Of a stretch of 64,000 bases of DNA, positions 9,399 to 17,489 are shown piece by piece. Source of the DNA: Vibrio maritimus (GTDB lineage Bacteria > Pseudomonadota > Gammaproteobacteria > Enterobacterales > Vibrionaceae); contig JYJJ01000009.1 of the NCBI GenBank assembly GCA_003263775.1, positions 38,887 to 102,886 of the forward strand, given 5' to 3'. The notes beneath the pieces are model-generated. The model was given only the letters and a program-made list of their open reading frames with translations, was not told where the DNA came from and did no database searches. Position numbers and translations under genes: made by a program. The first letter of the stretch is position 1, and the number at the start of each line of letters is the position of its first letter.

Positions 9399-9434
9399 AG
9401 CCGAACTTAGTCGATGCTAAGTTCGGCTTTTTCT
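9399..9434 (+). terminator. Intrinsic terminator after nagE
   Basis: A 12-bp stem (AGCCGAACTTAG / CTAAGTTCGGCT) with a 6-nt loop is followed by TTTTCTTTG, 20 bp after the nagE stop. It separates nagE from the downstream regulator gene. Confidence 0.9.
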
Positions 9435-9575
9435 TTGTTTTTTGCTACTAGAGAATGTGGTGTCGGTTCATATAATTGATATTATCGTTCTTAGTTAGAT
9501 ATCCAGCCTAGAAAGCCCAACCTTTATGCTGGTATCGTCGGTGGGTATGAGGCTATGAAGCATTCCGGAGGGAAA

Positions 9576-10199
9576 ATGGAACACTACCGATTAGTGGCAT
9601 GCGACATAAAAACGGTTGTTTTGCCAAAGGGAAAGTTTCTCTATGATCAACATGATGAGCCAGACTGTTTCTATTTTATCGTATCTGGTTTGGTATCGCT
9701 GCAACGCTTATTGCTAAATGGAAAAGAGGTGATAAGTCGCGTTTATAAAACTAATCAATATTTTGGCTATCGAACGCTTTTGTCCGGACAGAATTATCAC
9801 GTGGGTGCCAAAGCTTTAACTGATCTCACTCTTGAGCGTGTCGTGGTGCGGGATTTTGATCAGTTCTTTCAAGAGAACCCCAAATTCGTCCGTTATCTAT
9901 TCTCTGAAATGGCAACAGAGCTTCGCCACGCCGAGATCCGTTTATCCAAAATGTCTACGCACAGCGTCGAGTTAAGGGTAATTGATAGCGTGATTGATTT
10001 AGTTACGGCTGATGTAGGTTATAAGTGGACATACAGGGAAATTGCGGCTTATTCGGGATGTTCAACAGAAACGGTTATTCGTGTTAGTAAAAAGCTCAAG
10101 AACAGTGCTTTAATGCATGGAGAAAATACCAACAAGTCTTTTGAACTAGAGAAATTGCAGCAAGTGAGAACACAACTAGCGCTAGGAGAAAAGCTGTAA
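9576..10199 (+). CDS. Crp/Fnr-family transcriptional regulator
   Basis: 207 residues: N-terminal cyclic-nucleotide-binding-like beta-roll (~residues 10-115, VLPKGKFLYDQHDEPDCFYFIVSGLVSL), a long dimerisation helix, and a C-terminal winged helix with WTYREIAAYSGCSTETVIRVSKKL (~150-175). FNR-type cysteine clusters are absent, so it is not an Fe-S oxygen sensor. The cAMP-contact residues of CRP are not obviously kept. I chose ATG 9576, because GGAGGG sits just upstream, over ATG 9555. The P-loop kinase gene begins 2 nt after its stop, so they form one transcript. Ligand and targets are unknown; nagE next door is a reasonable candidate target. Confidence 0.88.
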   Translation: MEHYRLVACDIKTVVLPKGKFLYDQHDEPDCFYFIVSGLVSLQRLLLNGKEVISRVYKTNQYFGYRTLLSGQNYHVGAKALTDLTLERVVVRDFDQFFQENPKFVRYLFSEMATELRHAEIRLSKMSTHSVELRVIDSVIDLVTADVGYKWTYREIAAYSGCSTETVIRVSKKLKNSALMHGENTNKSFELEKLQQVRTQLALGEKL

Positions 10200-10201
10200 G
10201 A

Positions 10202-10681
10202 ATGACCCAAATCTATTTCGTCTGTGGCTTTATTGGCTCCGGTAAGACAACGTACTCTAAAGCATTGGCCGCTAAACACGGTGCGTTTCGGTTTTCTATT
10301 GATGAGTGGATGCTCCCTCTTTATGGCGAGCATATGGATCGGGAGCTCTTTGATCGTCGTTTGGCAACGCTTCAAGGGTTATTTAAAGACTCTGCCTTAC
10401 AGCTTTTTTCTCTCGGTGTGCCGGTAATTTTTGATTTTGGTTTTTGGACGAAAGTGGATAGGCTTGCTTTTACTGACTGGGCATCGAGTGTCGGTGTCAG
10501 TAGTGAAATTCATTATTTGGATGTCGGATTTGATGTTTGTAAGCAGAGAGCATCTGCTCGTAACTCAGAACTCAACGGCCGATCTTATGAAATGACACCA
10601 GAAATGCTGGAGTTGTTTTGGTCTTGGTTTGAGACACCGACATCAGATGAGAATGTGGTGTGGATTCAGTCAGCGGGCTAA
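10202..10681 (+). CDS. P-loop AAA-type small-molecule kinase (zeta-toxin/gluconate-kinase-like fold)
   Basis: 159 residues. Walker A CGFIGSGKTTYSKAL at residues 8-22, FSIDEWM (~31-37) as the substrate Asp, and VIFDFGFWTK (~75-84) as the Walker B-like strand. A basic lid follows (CKQRASARN). The pattern matches the AAA_33 group of small P-loop kinases that phosphorylate metabolites, nucleosides or antibiotics. No antitoxin-like partner is adjacent, so I do not call it a toxin. It is translationally coupled to the Crp/Fnr regulator (2 nt gap) and ends before a strong bidirectional terminator. Substrate unknown. Confidence 0.83.
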   Translation: MTQIYFVCGFIGSGKTTYSKALAAKHGAFRFSIDEWMLPLYGEHMDRELFDRRLATLQGLFKDSALQLFSLGVPVIFDFGFWTKVDRLAFTDWASSVGVSSEIHYLDVGFDVCKQRASARNSELNGRSYEMTPEMLELFWSWFETPTSDENVVWIQSAG

Positions 10682-10711
10682 CTATTGCTACGCACATTGA
10701 CGGAGAAACGA

Positions 10712-10744
10712 AAAGGACGAAAGGTGTCACACCTTTCGTCCTTT
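10712..10744. terminator. Bidirectional terminator between kinase gene and truD-like gene
   Basis: A perfect 15-bp stem (AAAGGACGAAAGGTG / CACCTTTCGTCCTTT) with the 3-nt loop TCA lies between the convergent genes, 30 bp past one stop and 16 bp past the other. A-rich and T-rich flanks let it work on both strands. Confidence 0.88.
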
Positions 10745-10760
10745 GTATTACTAAGGCCAA

Positions 10761-11714
10761 TTAAACACCTAAGATGCCTTTTATTGCCATCGTTGCGTAG
10801 CTACCAGTCGGCAATGTGAACTGCAACTCACAGCTCTCTGAGTCGAGTGGCTTGGATTTAAAATGACAATAAATAAAGCAGTCCCTGGTTGCAGACAGTT
10901 TCTTAATTTCACCATCGATTGCGCGCCATTTGTCTATGGCTAATTTATTCGGAAGCTTATGCGCCGCGATCTCATCTTGGTTTGGAGCAAAATAACTGTT
11001 GTCTGCGATGTGGATAGAGGCGGTAGCAGAGCCTTCCGCTTGTATGAGTTCACTGAGCTTCTTATTCCACATGTGCGAGCCATGAGAACAAAGCCAAAAA
11101 GCCCGTTCGCGCATAGGTATTACAGAATCTAGGTTTTCTACAGATACCTCTCTATTTGCTAGCACGCCCGATTCACGTGCGAATTCGAGGCACTTGTCGA
11201 GGTGACCTTCTAGGTAGTGTTGTCCGATCAGATGTGTCAGCGCAGGTTGATTGGGCAAGCCGAAACGCTGGCTGTCATAATAATTCGGGACTCTAAGCTG
11301 GGTTTCATTAATGCTTGTAAGGGCATTTTGAGCCTCTTCGTCAAGTCCTCTCAACACAATTTTAAATGCGTTACCAAGGTTAGAACCTACGGTGATTTTA
11401 TTATTAGAGAAACCAATTTGATATAACTCAAGCCAAAAGTTACTATCTTTGTCCTTAAATCTATTGGGGACTTTTGGGCTTTCAATTGTGAGATATTGCT
11501 GCGTAACTCCTTCCTCATCCTTTAAACCCGCAACGCCAATTTGACCTTCCTCTAGGTTAAATTCTTGGCTTATTATATCTATAGCATTAAATGTTGAGAT
11601 GCCACTTTTTACTAAGCAAAAAAGTCGATAGTTAGTAGGGCTATCGGCAATATCTAAGTTGATGATTTCGCATACCCTAAAGTCTTCGTTTTTTTGTTTT
11701 ATTTTGTACTTCAT
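10761..11714 (-). CDS. Divergent TruD/Pus7-family pseudouridine synthase
   Basis: 317 residues. The N-terminal KIKQKNEDFRVCEI and the catalytic motif VAGLKDEEGVTQQYLT (nucleophile Asp in LKD, ~residue 75-80) mark the TruD family, as does PNYYDSQRFG (~145). TruD isomerises U13 in tRNA-Glu. I start at ATG 11714 because AAGGAG lies 6 nt upstream; an in-frame ATG at 11741 has none. The gene is more A/T-rich than its neighbours and is not next to surE/ispF, where the housekeeping truD normally lies, so it is probably a paralogue gained by transfer. Its RNA target is unknown. Confidence 0.85.
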   Translation of the reverse strand: MKYKIKQKNEDFRVCEIINLDIADSPTNYRLFCLVKSGISTFNAIDIISQEFNLEEGQIGVAGLKDEEGVTQQYLTIESPKVPNRFKDKDSNFWLELYQIGFSNNKITVGSNLGNAFKIVLRGLDEEAQNALTSINETQLRVPNYYDSQRFGLPNQPALTHLIGQHYLEGHLDKCLEFARESGVLANREVSVENLDSVIPMRERAFWLCSHGSHMWNKKLSELIQAEGSATASIHIADNSYFAPNQDEIAAHKLPNKLAIDKWRAIDGEIKKLSATRDCFIYCHFKSKPLDSESCELQFTLPTGSYATMAIKGILGV

Positions 11715-11763
11715 CCATTTCTCCTTGCGATTACGCTTCATCTGGTTGAAAGTCAGTGATTAA

Positions 11764-12357
11764 TTACATTCCGTATTGAAATGGTTTACCGGCACTTACC
11801 ATGTCTCGGTGTATGGGGGCTAAAGCATTGGCATAGGCTGCGAGTAACTTGAGTGTATATTCGCTTCGAGCATGTTGCTTTTGGTCTGTACATTGGTGAT
11901 CGGGAGTCAACGTTTGTTCGCAGTTTCTAAAGATAAGATGGTCTGGCAAAAAACAGACGTGATTGTTTTTATTACCAGTCATACGCAGTTCGCTGATGGG
12001 GTATACGCCATTGATGCCAGCAGAGACGCTCACCAGCAACGCCGCTTTGTGTGCCAACTCGTCGTCGGTAGTCAGCATCAAAAAATTCTTTAGTGAAGGC
12101 GTTGCCATTCCATGCCACTCTGGTGTGATAAAAATAAAGGCATCAGATTGCTTGAGTTGCTGTTTAATGGGTTGCAATGGTGCCCATTCCTCGCTGCCTT
12201 GCCACACACCTTCATTCCAAAGTGGTAAAGCTAACTGATGTAGGTCGAGAACATTAACCTGTTCAAAGTGTTCGTTAGCGAGTGTTGCTAGATAATTCGC
12301 CACGTTGATACTTTGGGAGTTTGCTCTTTGGCTACCAGCGACGATGGTGATATTCAT
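11764..12357 (-). CDS. NADPH-dependent FMN reductase family protein
   Basis: 197-residue flavodoxin-fold protein. MNITIVAGSQRANSQSI at the N-terminus is the phosphate-binding loop for FMN, and FITPEWHGMATPSLKNFL (~residues 76-93) is the typical flavin-contact and dimer region of the FMN_red family. These cytosolic enzymes reduce flavin, quinones, azo dyes or metals with NAD(P)H. GGAAAT lies upstream of the start. It is transcribed alone, 49 bp from the truD-like gene on the same strand. The physiological substrate cannot be inferred. Confidence 0.88.
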   Translation of the reverse strand: MNITIVAGSQRANSQSINVANYLATLANEHFEQVNVLDLHQLALPLWNEGVWQGSEEWAPLQPIKQQLKQSDAFIFITPEWHGMATPSLKNFLMLTTDDELAHKAALLVSVSAGINGVYPISELRMTGNKNNHVCFLPDHLIFRNCEQTLTPDHQCTDQKQHARSEYTLKLLAAYANALAPIHRDMVSAGKPFQYGM

Positions 12358-12710
12358 TTTATTTCCTTTTTTGGCTTGGCGCTTGAGAAGTTTCGATTGA
12401 AAAACATGAACGTCAATATCATTAGTCTTGGAGTAATTACTTCACTGAAATTAACTATAAACCTACTCTGTACCTGGATCTTTCTATCACCAGTAGAAGT
12501 ATTTATTGACTCTTTATTAAATTACCAATGCTAAGGGCTAGAGTGTATACAGTTTATTCTTGAAGTTTTTAATGTGTGAAGTTTATCGAAAGGTTGGTTG
12601 GGGATAATTTCAATCTTGTTATTAAGATTGTGTTTGGTTAGGAAGGTTCTTATATATTCTTTAGTTAGTAGATAGTGTTGTTTCTATCATTAAATGATCA
12701 AGGTTTAATA
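12358..12710. other. A/T-rich intergenic region without recognisable gene
   Basis: About 350 bp between the flavin-reductase start and the phnX terminator. It has no convincing reading frame with ribosome binding site and no repeat. It presumably holds the promoter of the flavin reductase. Confidence 0.5.
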
Positions 12711-12741
12711 AAAAAGCCCACGAGGTTGTCGTGAGCTTTTT
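12711..12741 (-). terminator. Intrinsic terminator after phnX
   Basis: Read on the minus strand, AAAAAGCTCACGA pairs with TCGTGGGCTTTTT (one G-T or mismatch) around a 5-nt loop and is followed by more T. It lies 21 bp after the phnX stop and closes the phnW-pbfA-phnX operon. Confidence 0.85.
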
Positions 12742-12762
12742 CCTTCGAGGGTTAACTGAAAG

Positions 12763-13581
12763 TTACGGACGTTCACCTGCTAAAACGCGCTTTTCAATAT
12801 CGGCGATCACACCTGGAAGGTCGGCGATCGTATCCACTAGATAGTGCGGTGAAGCTGTGCCAAGCTTGACGCGTGCACGTTCGCGAGCTGCTGATAGAGT
12901 TGCTTCATCAGCGGCTTGGTATTGGTCAAAGGTAAGGCCAGCCTCGTTGCCAGAAAGCAGTAGACCCACAGTCCACATGCCTGCATTGTGACCTTCTTCG
13001 ATGCCTGGTGCTGCGTCATCCACTTTTACGCAAGCGCCGACGCTAGTCGCGCCCAGTTCGATAGCGTTTTTCAGTGCCATAAATGCACCAGGGCGGCCGC
13101 CTTGAGGTAGGTCATCAGTAGCGACGACATAGTCTGGTTTATAGCCGTAATCTGCCGCCACTGGAACAAGTACGTCCATCACTTGACGTGGGTAGCCAGA
13201 GCAAGAGCCGATCTTGATACCTTTTGCTTTTAGGTCGTTCACAACTTCCACTGCGTTAAGGATCGGTTCAGCGTGATCCGCGACTTTGGCTTTTTGTAGA
13301 GGCATGAAAGCAGCGTAGATGGCGTCAACATCGCTGTCTTGCATTTCTTGGTCAAATTGGGCTGTCCAACGTGCTTTTACTGCTGGGATTTGGCCAACGG
13401 CTTTAATGTGATCCCATTTACCTATGCCCATTGGCTCGCGAGCTTCGTCTAGAGAAATCTCGAAGTCAAAGCCTTGCTTAAATGCTTCTACAAAGATGCT
13501 GGTCGGGGCGAACGAACCAAAGTCAACAATGGTGCCAGCCCAGTCGAAGATAACGGCTTGAATCGGTGATGAGTGAGACAT
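12763..13581 (-). CDS. phnX: Phosphonoacetaldehyde hydrolase (phosphonatase) PhnX
   Basis: HAD-superfamily enzyme that splits phosphonoacetaldehyde into acetaldehyde and phosphate, the C-P bond-breaking step. 272 residues, normal length. The nucleophile is Asp13 in FDWAGTIVD. The Schiff-base lysine specific to PhnX is Lys55 in GIGKWDH, inside the cap domain. Later HAD motifs GSCSGYPR and [12 protein letters not shown] are present. It is the last gene of phnW-pbfA-phnX, 18 nt after pbfA, with its own terminator downstream. All catalytic residues are intact. Confidence 0.97.
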   Translation of the reverse strand: MSHSSPIQAVIFDWAGTIVDFGSFAPTSIFVEAFKQGFDFEISLDEAREPMGIGKWDHIKAVGQIPAVKARWTAQFDQEMQDSDVDAIYAAFMPLQKAKVADHAEPILNAVEVVNDLKAKGIKIGSCSGYPRQVMDVLVPVAADYGYKPDYVVATDDLPQGGRPGAFMALKNAIELGATSVGACVKVDDAAPGIEEGHNAGMWTVGLLLSGNEAGLTFDQYQAADEATLSAARERARVKLGTASPHYLVDTIADLPGVIADIEKRVLAGERP

Positions 13582-13599
13582 GATGTCATTCCTTTAAAG

Positions 13600-14967
13600 T
13601 TAATTTTTTACGTTTGATACGTGAGCAATAGCTTGCTCGAAGATGTCGAGTGCTTTGGTTAGCTCGTCACGGGTAATAATCAGCGGAGGGCTAAGCTGAA
13701 TGACGTTGCCTTGCGACACCTTAAAGCTCAGACCTTGATTTAAACATTGATAGAGAACTTGCTCGGCTTCGTCGTAGGCTCTGTCTTTGGTGATGTGATT
13801 TTTCACAAGTTCCACACCCCATAGAAGACCGATACCACGAACATCGCCAATGATTGGGTATTGCTGCTTCATTTGAAGTAGGCGCGCTTTAACAAATTCA
13901 CTGTCATTGCGTGTCTTCTCTAGTAGCTGTTCTTGCTCAATCGCTTCCATGGTGGCAAGTGCCGCCGCGCATCCAAGGGCGCTTTTCTCATGCGTGTAGT
14001 GACCTAGAGAGATTTCTGCAGCCGTGTTGTATTTGTCTTTAGTAACCATCGCAGCGATAGGAACCAAACCGCCGCCAAAGCCTTTACCGATACAAAGAAT
14101 GTCCGGTTCAATATCAAACGCCTGATAGGTAAACCATTCGCCACTGCGTCCCATGCCATTTGGAATATCGTCAATAATGAGTAGGACGTTGTGTTTATCG
14201 CAAATCTCACGGATACGTTTCCAGTAAGCCTTGCTTGGTACCTGCACATCGGTATTGCGAACACCTTCTGCGATAAACGCGCCGATGCCGCCTTCTTTTT
14301 CAATCACGTATTCGAGATAGTCGGCGTAGTGAACATCGCTTCCGTCTTGCGAAGGGAAGGCACCTCGATATGACACCGCTGGTGGAATACGCTCGACGCC
14401 GGCCATGAGTGGCCCCATGCCCTCACGGAAACACGCTTCACCACCTACTGAAATCGCATCAAGTGATGCACCATGAAATGAGTCCCACAGCGACACGACT
14501 TTGTAGTTGCCGGTAATATAGCGAGCTAGCTTGAGCGCCATTCCAACTACAGACGTACCACCGGGCGCAAACAGCACTCGATTGAGTTCTCCACCGCAGA
14601 TGTCGGTAAGCTTTTCTGCGCATTTAACCGCTGTTTCGTTGGTAAAACGGCGCGGCGAGAATGGCAGCGTATGCATCTGCTCCGTTACACGTTTGATGAC
14701 ATGTGGGTGGGCATAACCAAGTTGGTGGACATTGTTGCCATGAAAGTCCATGTAGCGCTTTCCACGTGTGTCTTGGATATAAATCCCTTCCGCCGCTTCT
14801 AGTGAGTCGAGGCATGGCGTTGACATAGATTGATGCAAGAAGACATCTGCATCGCGTTGCAGCAGTGCTTGGGTCGCGTCGTCTTGTATTTGTTGATTCC
14901 ACTCTTCACGCGCTGGGGTGTTGTTCACATCTCCCTCGCTGCGCAGGTGCGTTGCTTGGTCTGCCAT
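13600..14967 (-). CDS. pbfA: (R)-1-hydroxy-2-aminoethylphosphonate ammonia-lyase PbfA
   Basis: 455-residue PLP enzyme of the class III aminotransferase fold. It shows FAPGGTSVVGMALKLAR (PLP phosphate region), LLIIDDIPNGMGRSGEWF (Asp that contacts the pyridine nitrogen, then the class III GRSG region) and CIGKGFGGGLVP (Schiff-base Lys, ~residue 295). The position between phnW and phnX is the hallmark of PbfA, described from marine vibrios. It eliminates ammonia from (R)-1-hydroxy-AEP to give phosphonoacetaldehyde, widening the PhnWX pathway. Its ATG overlaps the phnW stop by one base, so translation is coupled. Generic annotation as an aspartate aminotransferase family protein would be misleading here. 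Confidence 0.92.
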   Translation of the reverse strand: MADQATHLRSEGDVNNTPAREEWNQQIQDDATQALLQRDADVFLHQSMSTPCLDSLEAAEGIYIQDTRGKRYMDFHGNNVHQLGYAHPHVIKRVTEQMHTLPFSPRRFTNETAVKCAEKLTDICGGELNRVLFAPGGTSVVGMALKLARYITGNYKVVSLWDSFHGASLDAISVGGEACFREGMGPLMAGVERIPPAVSYRGAFPSQDGSDVHYADYLEYVIEKEGGIGAFIAEGVRNTDVQVPSKAYWKRIREICDKHNVLLIIDDIPNGMGRSGEWFTYQAFDIEPDILCIGKGFGGGLVPIAAMVTKDKYNTAAEISLGHYTHEKSALGCAAALATMEAIEQEQLLEKTRNDSEFVKARLLQMKQQYPIIGDVRGIGLLWGVELVKNHITKDRAYDEAEQVLYQCLNQGLSFKVSQGNVIQLSPPLIITRDELTKALDIFEQAIAHVSNVKN

Positions 14968-16070
14968 TATGTTAGCTCCCAGTACATTGCGTTCTTCACA
15001 GCGTAAATTAAGCGCTCAATATCCGATGGATGTACGTCACCAATATTGCCAATGCGAAAACAATCAGCGTTGGACACTTTGCCCGGATAGATGACAAAAC
15101 CTTGCTCTTTCAAGTGTTCATAAAACGCTTTGAACTGGTAGTCACTGTGCTCAGGTGAGTAAAACGAAGTAATGATTGGGGAATGAAGATCATCGTTTAG
15201 CAGCGTGCGGAAGCCCAAAGAACGCATACCTTCGACCAGTGTTTTTTGGTTGGTCTGATAGCGATTGAAACGTGCTTCAATGCCGCCTTCTTGCTCAAGT
15301 TCTGTAAGCGCTTGATAGAAAGCGCGCACGGTATGGGTTGGGGAGGTGAAGCGCCATTTACCGTGATTCACTTCCATACAGTGCCATTGATCATAGAGGT
15401 CTAGGCTGAGCGAGCGCGCTTGGCCTTGGCATTTTTCTAGTTCTGATTGCTTGGCAACCACAAACCCAAAGCCAGGAACGCCTTGAATACATTTGTTGGC
15501 AGAGCTGATCATAAAGTCGATACCGAGTTCACCAATATCCATTGGGATGCCACCAAAACTCGACATCGCGTCAAGGATCACAGTTTTGTCATGTTGCTTT
15601 GCTAGTTTGATGACCGCTTCAATAGGGTTCAGCATGCCGGTCGTTGTTTCGCAGTGAACAATTGCAACATGCGTAATGGCGCTGTCTTGCTCTAGGATGC
15701 TGGCAATTTCATTTAGGTTCGGTCTGCTGACTTCGCCCGGTGCAATGACATGGGTTTCGATATTTAGGTAGTCAGCAATCTGAGCAATACGAGCGCCGTA
15801 AGCACCATTGTCGACAACAAGCAATTTGCCCTTTGAAGTGATAGTGCTACCAATTGTCGCCTCGACAGAAGCGGTGCCGCTGCCTTGCATTAGGACGCTG
15901 GTGTAGCCCGCTTGTTTAGTGGCAAGTTGAGTCAGTTTAGCGCGAATGACCTCGACAATATCTTTGTTGTAGTCGTCATCCCATGTACACCAGTCTTTTA
16001 ACATCGCTTCGCGCACGGTTTCAGTCGTCGATAGCGGCCCTGGAGTTAATAGCAAATATTCGTTTTTCAT
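14967..16070 (-). CDS. phnW: 2-aminoethylphosphonate:pyruvate transaminase PhnW
   Basis: Converts AEP plus pyruvate to phosphonoacetaldehyde plus alanine, the first step of AEP breakdown. 367 residues from ATG 16070 ([15 protein letters not shown]); an upstream in-frame TTG at 16082 is less likely because [12 protein letters not shown] is the usual start. The fold type I motifs are [19 protein letters not shown] (Asp to the PLP ring) and [12 protein letters not shown] (Schiff-base Lys, ~residue 190). Length and motifs are complete. It is the first gene of phnW-pbfA-phnX and is preceded by a candidate PhnR operator only 13 bp upstream of the ATG. Confidence 0.97.
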   Translation of the reverse strand: MKNEYLLLTPGPLSTTETVREAMLKDWCTWDDDYNKDIVEVIRAKLTQLATKQAGYTSVLMQGSGTASVEATIGSTITSKGKLLVVDNGAYGARIAQIADYLNIETHVIAPGEVSRPNLNEIASILEQDSAITHVAIVHCETTTGMLNPIEAVIKLAKQHDKTVILDAMSSFGGIPMDIGELGIDFMISSANKCIQGVPGFGFVVAKQSELEKCQGQARSLSLDLYDQWHCMEVNHGKWRFTSPTHTVRAFYQALTELEQEGGIEARFNRYQTNQKTLVEGMRSLGFRTLLNDDLHSPIITSFYSPEHSDYQFKAFYEHLKEQGFVIYPGKVSNADCFRIGNIGDVHPSDIERLIYAVKNAMYWELT

Positions 16071-16082
16071 CTTGATTCTCAA

Positions 16083-16097
16083 TTTGGACTATACCAG
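16083..16097 (-). promoter_or_regulatory. Candidate PhnR operator upstream of phnW
   Basis: TTTGGACTATACCAG (plus strand), ending 13 bp before the phnW ATG. The same pattern TTTGG-N2-T-R-TACCA recurs before phnS (opposite orientation) and phnT. GntR-family regulators bind short GGT...ACC-type palindromes, and phnR lies in this locus, so PhnR is the likely owner. Confidence 0.7.
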
Positions 16098-16280
16098 TAA
16101 GTTGTATTTACTCTAGCAACCGAAAATACGCGTCGTAAAGCGTCAAAACCAATTTTCATAAAAGTTTCATACGCCGTGAAAGGCACCTAATGCGATCGTC
16201 AAATCGAAGTCTTTTTAGTAAAACTGCCACTTTTTGTTCATTTAATCGTCATAAATCGAAACTAAGGTGATTTACATCAA

Positions 16281-16295
16281 CTGGTACAGACCAAA
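16281..16295 (+). promoter_or_regulatory. Candidate PhnR operator upstream of phnS
   Basis: CTGGTACAGACCAAA; its reverse complement TTTGGTCTGTACCAG differs from the phnW site at only two positions. It ends 5 bp before the CTGGAG ribosome binding site of phnS, so bound regulator would block transcription. Confidence 0.7.
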
Positions 16296-16312
16296 TCTAA
16301 CTGGAGACGACA

Positions 16313-17318
16313 ATGAAAAACCGTTTGATGAAGGGAACACTGGCTACACTGGTTTCTCTATTAGCCACTAACGCACTAGCAGCAACAGAAGTCACTGTGT
16401 ACACCGCTTTCGAAACGGACATTCTTGCGAAATACAAGAATGCATTCGAGAAAGAGAACCCAGACGTGAAAATCAAATGGGTTCGCGACTCAACGGGTAT
16501 CATGACAGCGAAGCTTTTGGCGGAGAAAAACAACCCGCGCGCTGAAGTGGTTTGGGGTTTGGCTGGCTCTTCCATGGCATTGTTAAAAGAAGAGGGTGTG
16601 CTTAAACCATACTCGCCAAAGGGACTAGAAGACCTGAAGCCGAACTTGAACGATCCTCAGTCAAACCAAGCATGGTTTGGTAATGACGCTTTCTTTAACG
16701 CTATCTGTTTTAATGAAGCCGTGGCTAAGCAGCTTAACCTTCCAAAACCACAATCTTGGGAAGATTTGACCAAGCCGGTATATCAAGCCACATCGCGATG
16801 CCAAACCCGGCGTCTTCAGGTACAGGTTACATGCAAGTCTCCGCTTGGCTACAAAACATGGGTGAAGACCAAGCTTGGAACTACATGAAAAATCTAGATA
16901 AAAACATTGCACATTACACGCACTCAGGCTCTAAGCCATGCGTCCAAGCAGGAATGGGTGAAGTCGCTATCGGTATTTCCATGGCAGTTCGTGGTGCTAA
17001 GCTAATTAACCAAGGCGCGCCTCTTGCAGTGATTACGCCAAAAGGGATTGGTTGGGAGTCAGAAGCCGTTGGTTTGGTGAAAGAATCGGATGCTGCTAAG
17101 CGCGTCGTCGATTGGTCTGTGTCAAAGTCGGCAAACGAGCTGTATGTTGAATCTTACCCGGTGGTTGCTCATAAAGCCGTAACAGGTAATGTTAACAACT
17201 ACCCAGAAGTTCAAGGGGCAATGGCGAGATGGACTTTGGTAAGATGGGGGCGGAACGAGCTGAGGTTCTTAAAACTTGGTCTCAGAAATTTGATGCTAAG
17301 TCTGAACCAAAATCCTAA
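16313..17318 (+). CDS. phnS: AEP ABC transporter substrate-binding protein PhnS (two frame breaks)
   Basis: Periplasmic AEP-binding protein of the Fe3+/spermidine-type binding-protein fold. Signal peptide MKNRLMKGTLATLVSLLATNALA, then ATEVTVYTAFE. About 335 residues after repair, the usual length. Break 1 near 16787 is healed by one G (KPVYQGHIAMPNPASSGTG). Break 2 near 17227 is healed by one A (GAMAKMDFGKMGAERAEVLKTW). After repair the protein ends at TAA 17318 with SEPKS. The strong ribosome binding site CTGGAG lies 6 nt before the ATG. It is first in phnSTU, and a hairpin separates it from phnT. Confidence 0.88.
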
Positions 17319-17339
17319 TAGACTTGTGTGAATATTAAT

Positions 17340-17359
17340 GGGCGATCTAAGGATCGCCC
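17340..17359 (+). other. Intercistronic hairpin between phnS and phnT
   Basis: GGGCGATC-TAAG-GATCGCCC forms an 8-bp G/C-rich stem with a tetraloop, 21 bp after the phnS stop. The T-run that follows is delayed and short (CGTTTTAA), so it is either a weak terminator or an mRNA 3'-end stabiliser that would leave more phnS than phnTU message. Confidence 0.6.
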
Positions 17360-17461
17360 CATTGTCGTTTTAATGAAAGCCAATAGACCAGTTCAAAAAA
17401 TTCTGCACTGCAATCTACCTGCTACAAAACTGTCATGCCGATGAAACAAACCAGATTTAAA

Positions 17462-17476
17462 TTTGGTATATACCAT
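17462..17476 (+). promoter_or_regulatory. Candidate PhnR operator upstream of phnT
   Basis: TTTGGTATATACCAT, with the perfectly symmetric core GGTATATACC at 17465-17474, ending 13 bp before the phnT ATG, the same spacing as at phnW. It suggests a separate regulated promoter for phnTU-phnR inside the locus. Confidence 0.7.
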
Positions 17477-17489
17477 TGGAGAGACGACG

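Noticed and set aside
10202..10681. P-loop kinase as a zeta-type toxin
   Set aside because: Walker A and Asp motif fit, but no small antitoxin gene lies next to it and the partner is a Crp/Fnr regulator.
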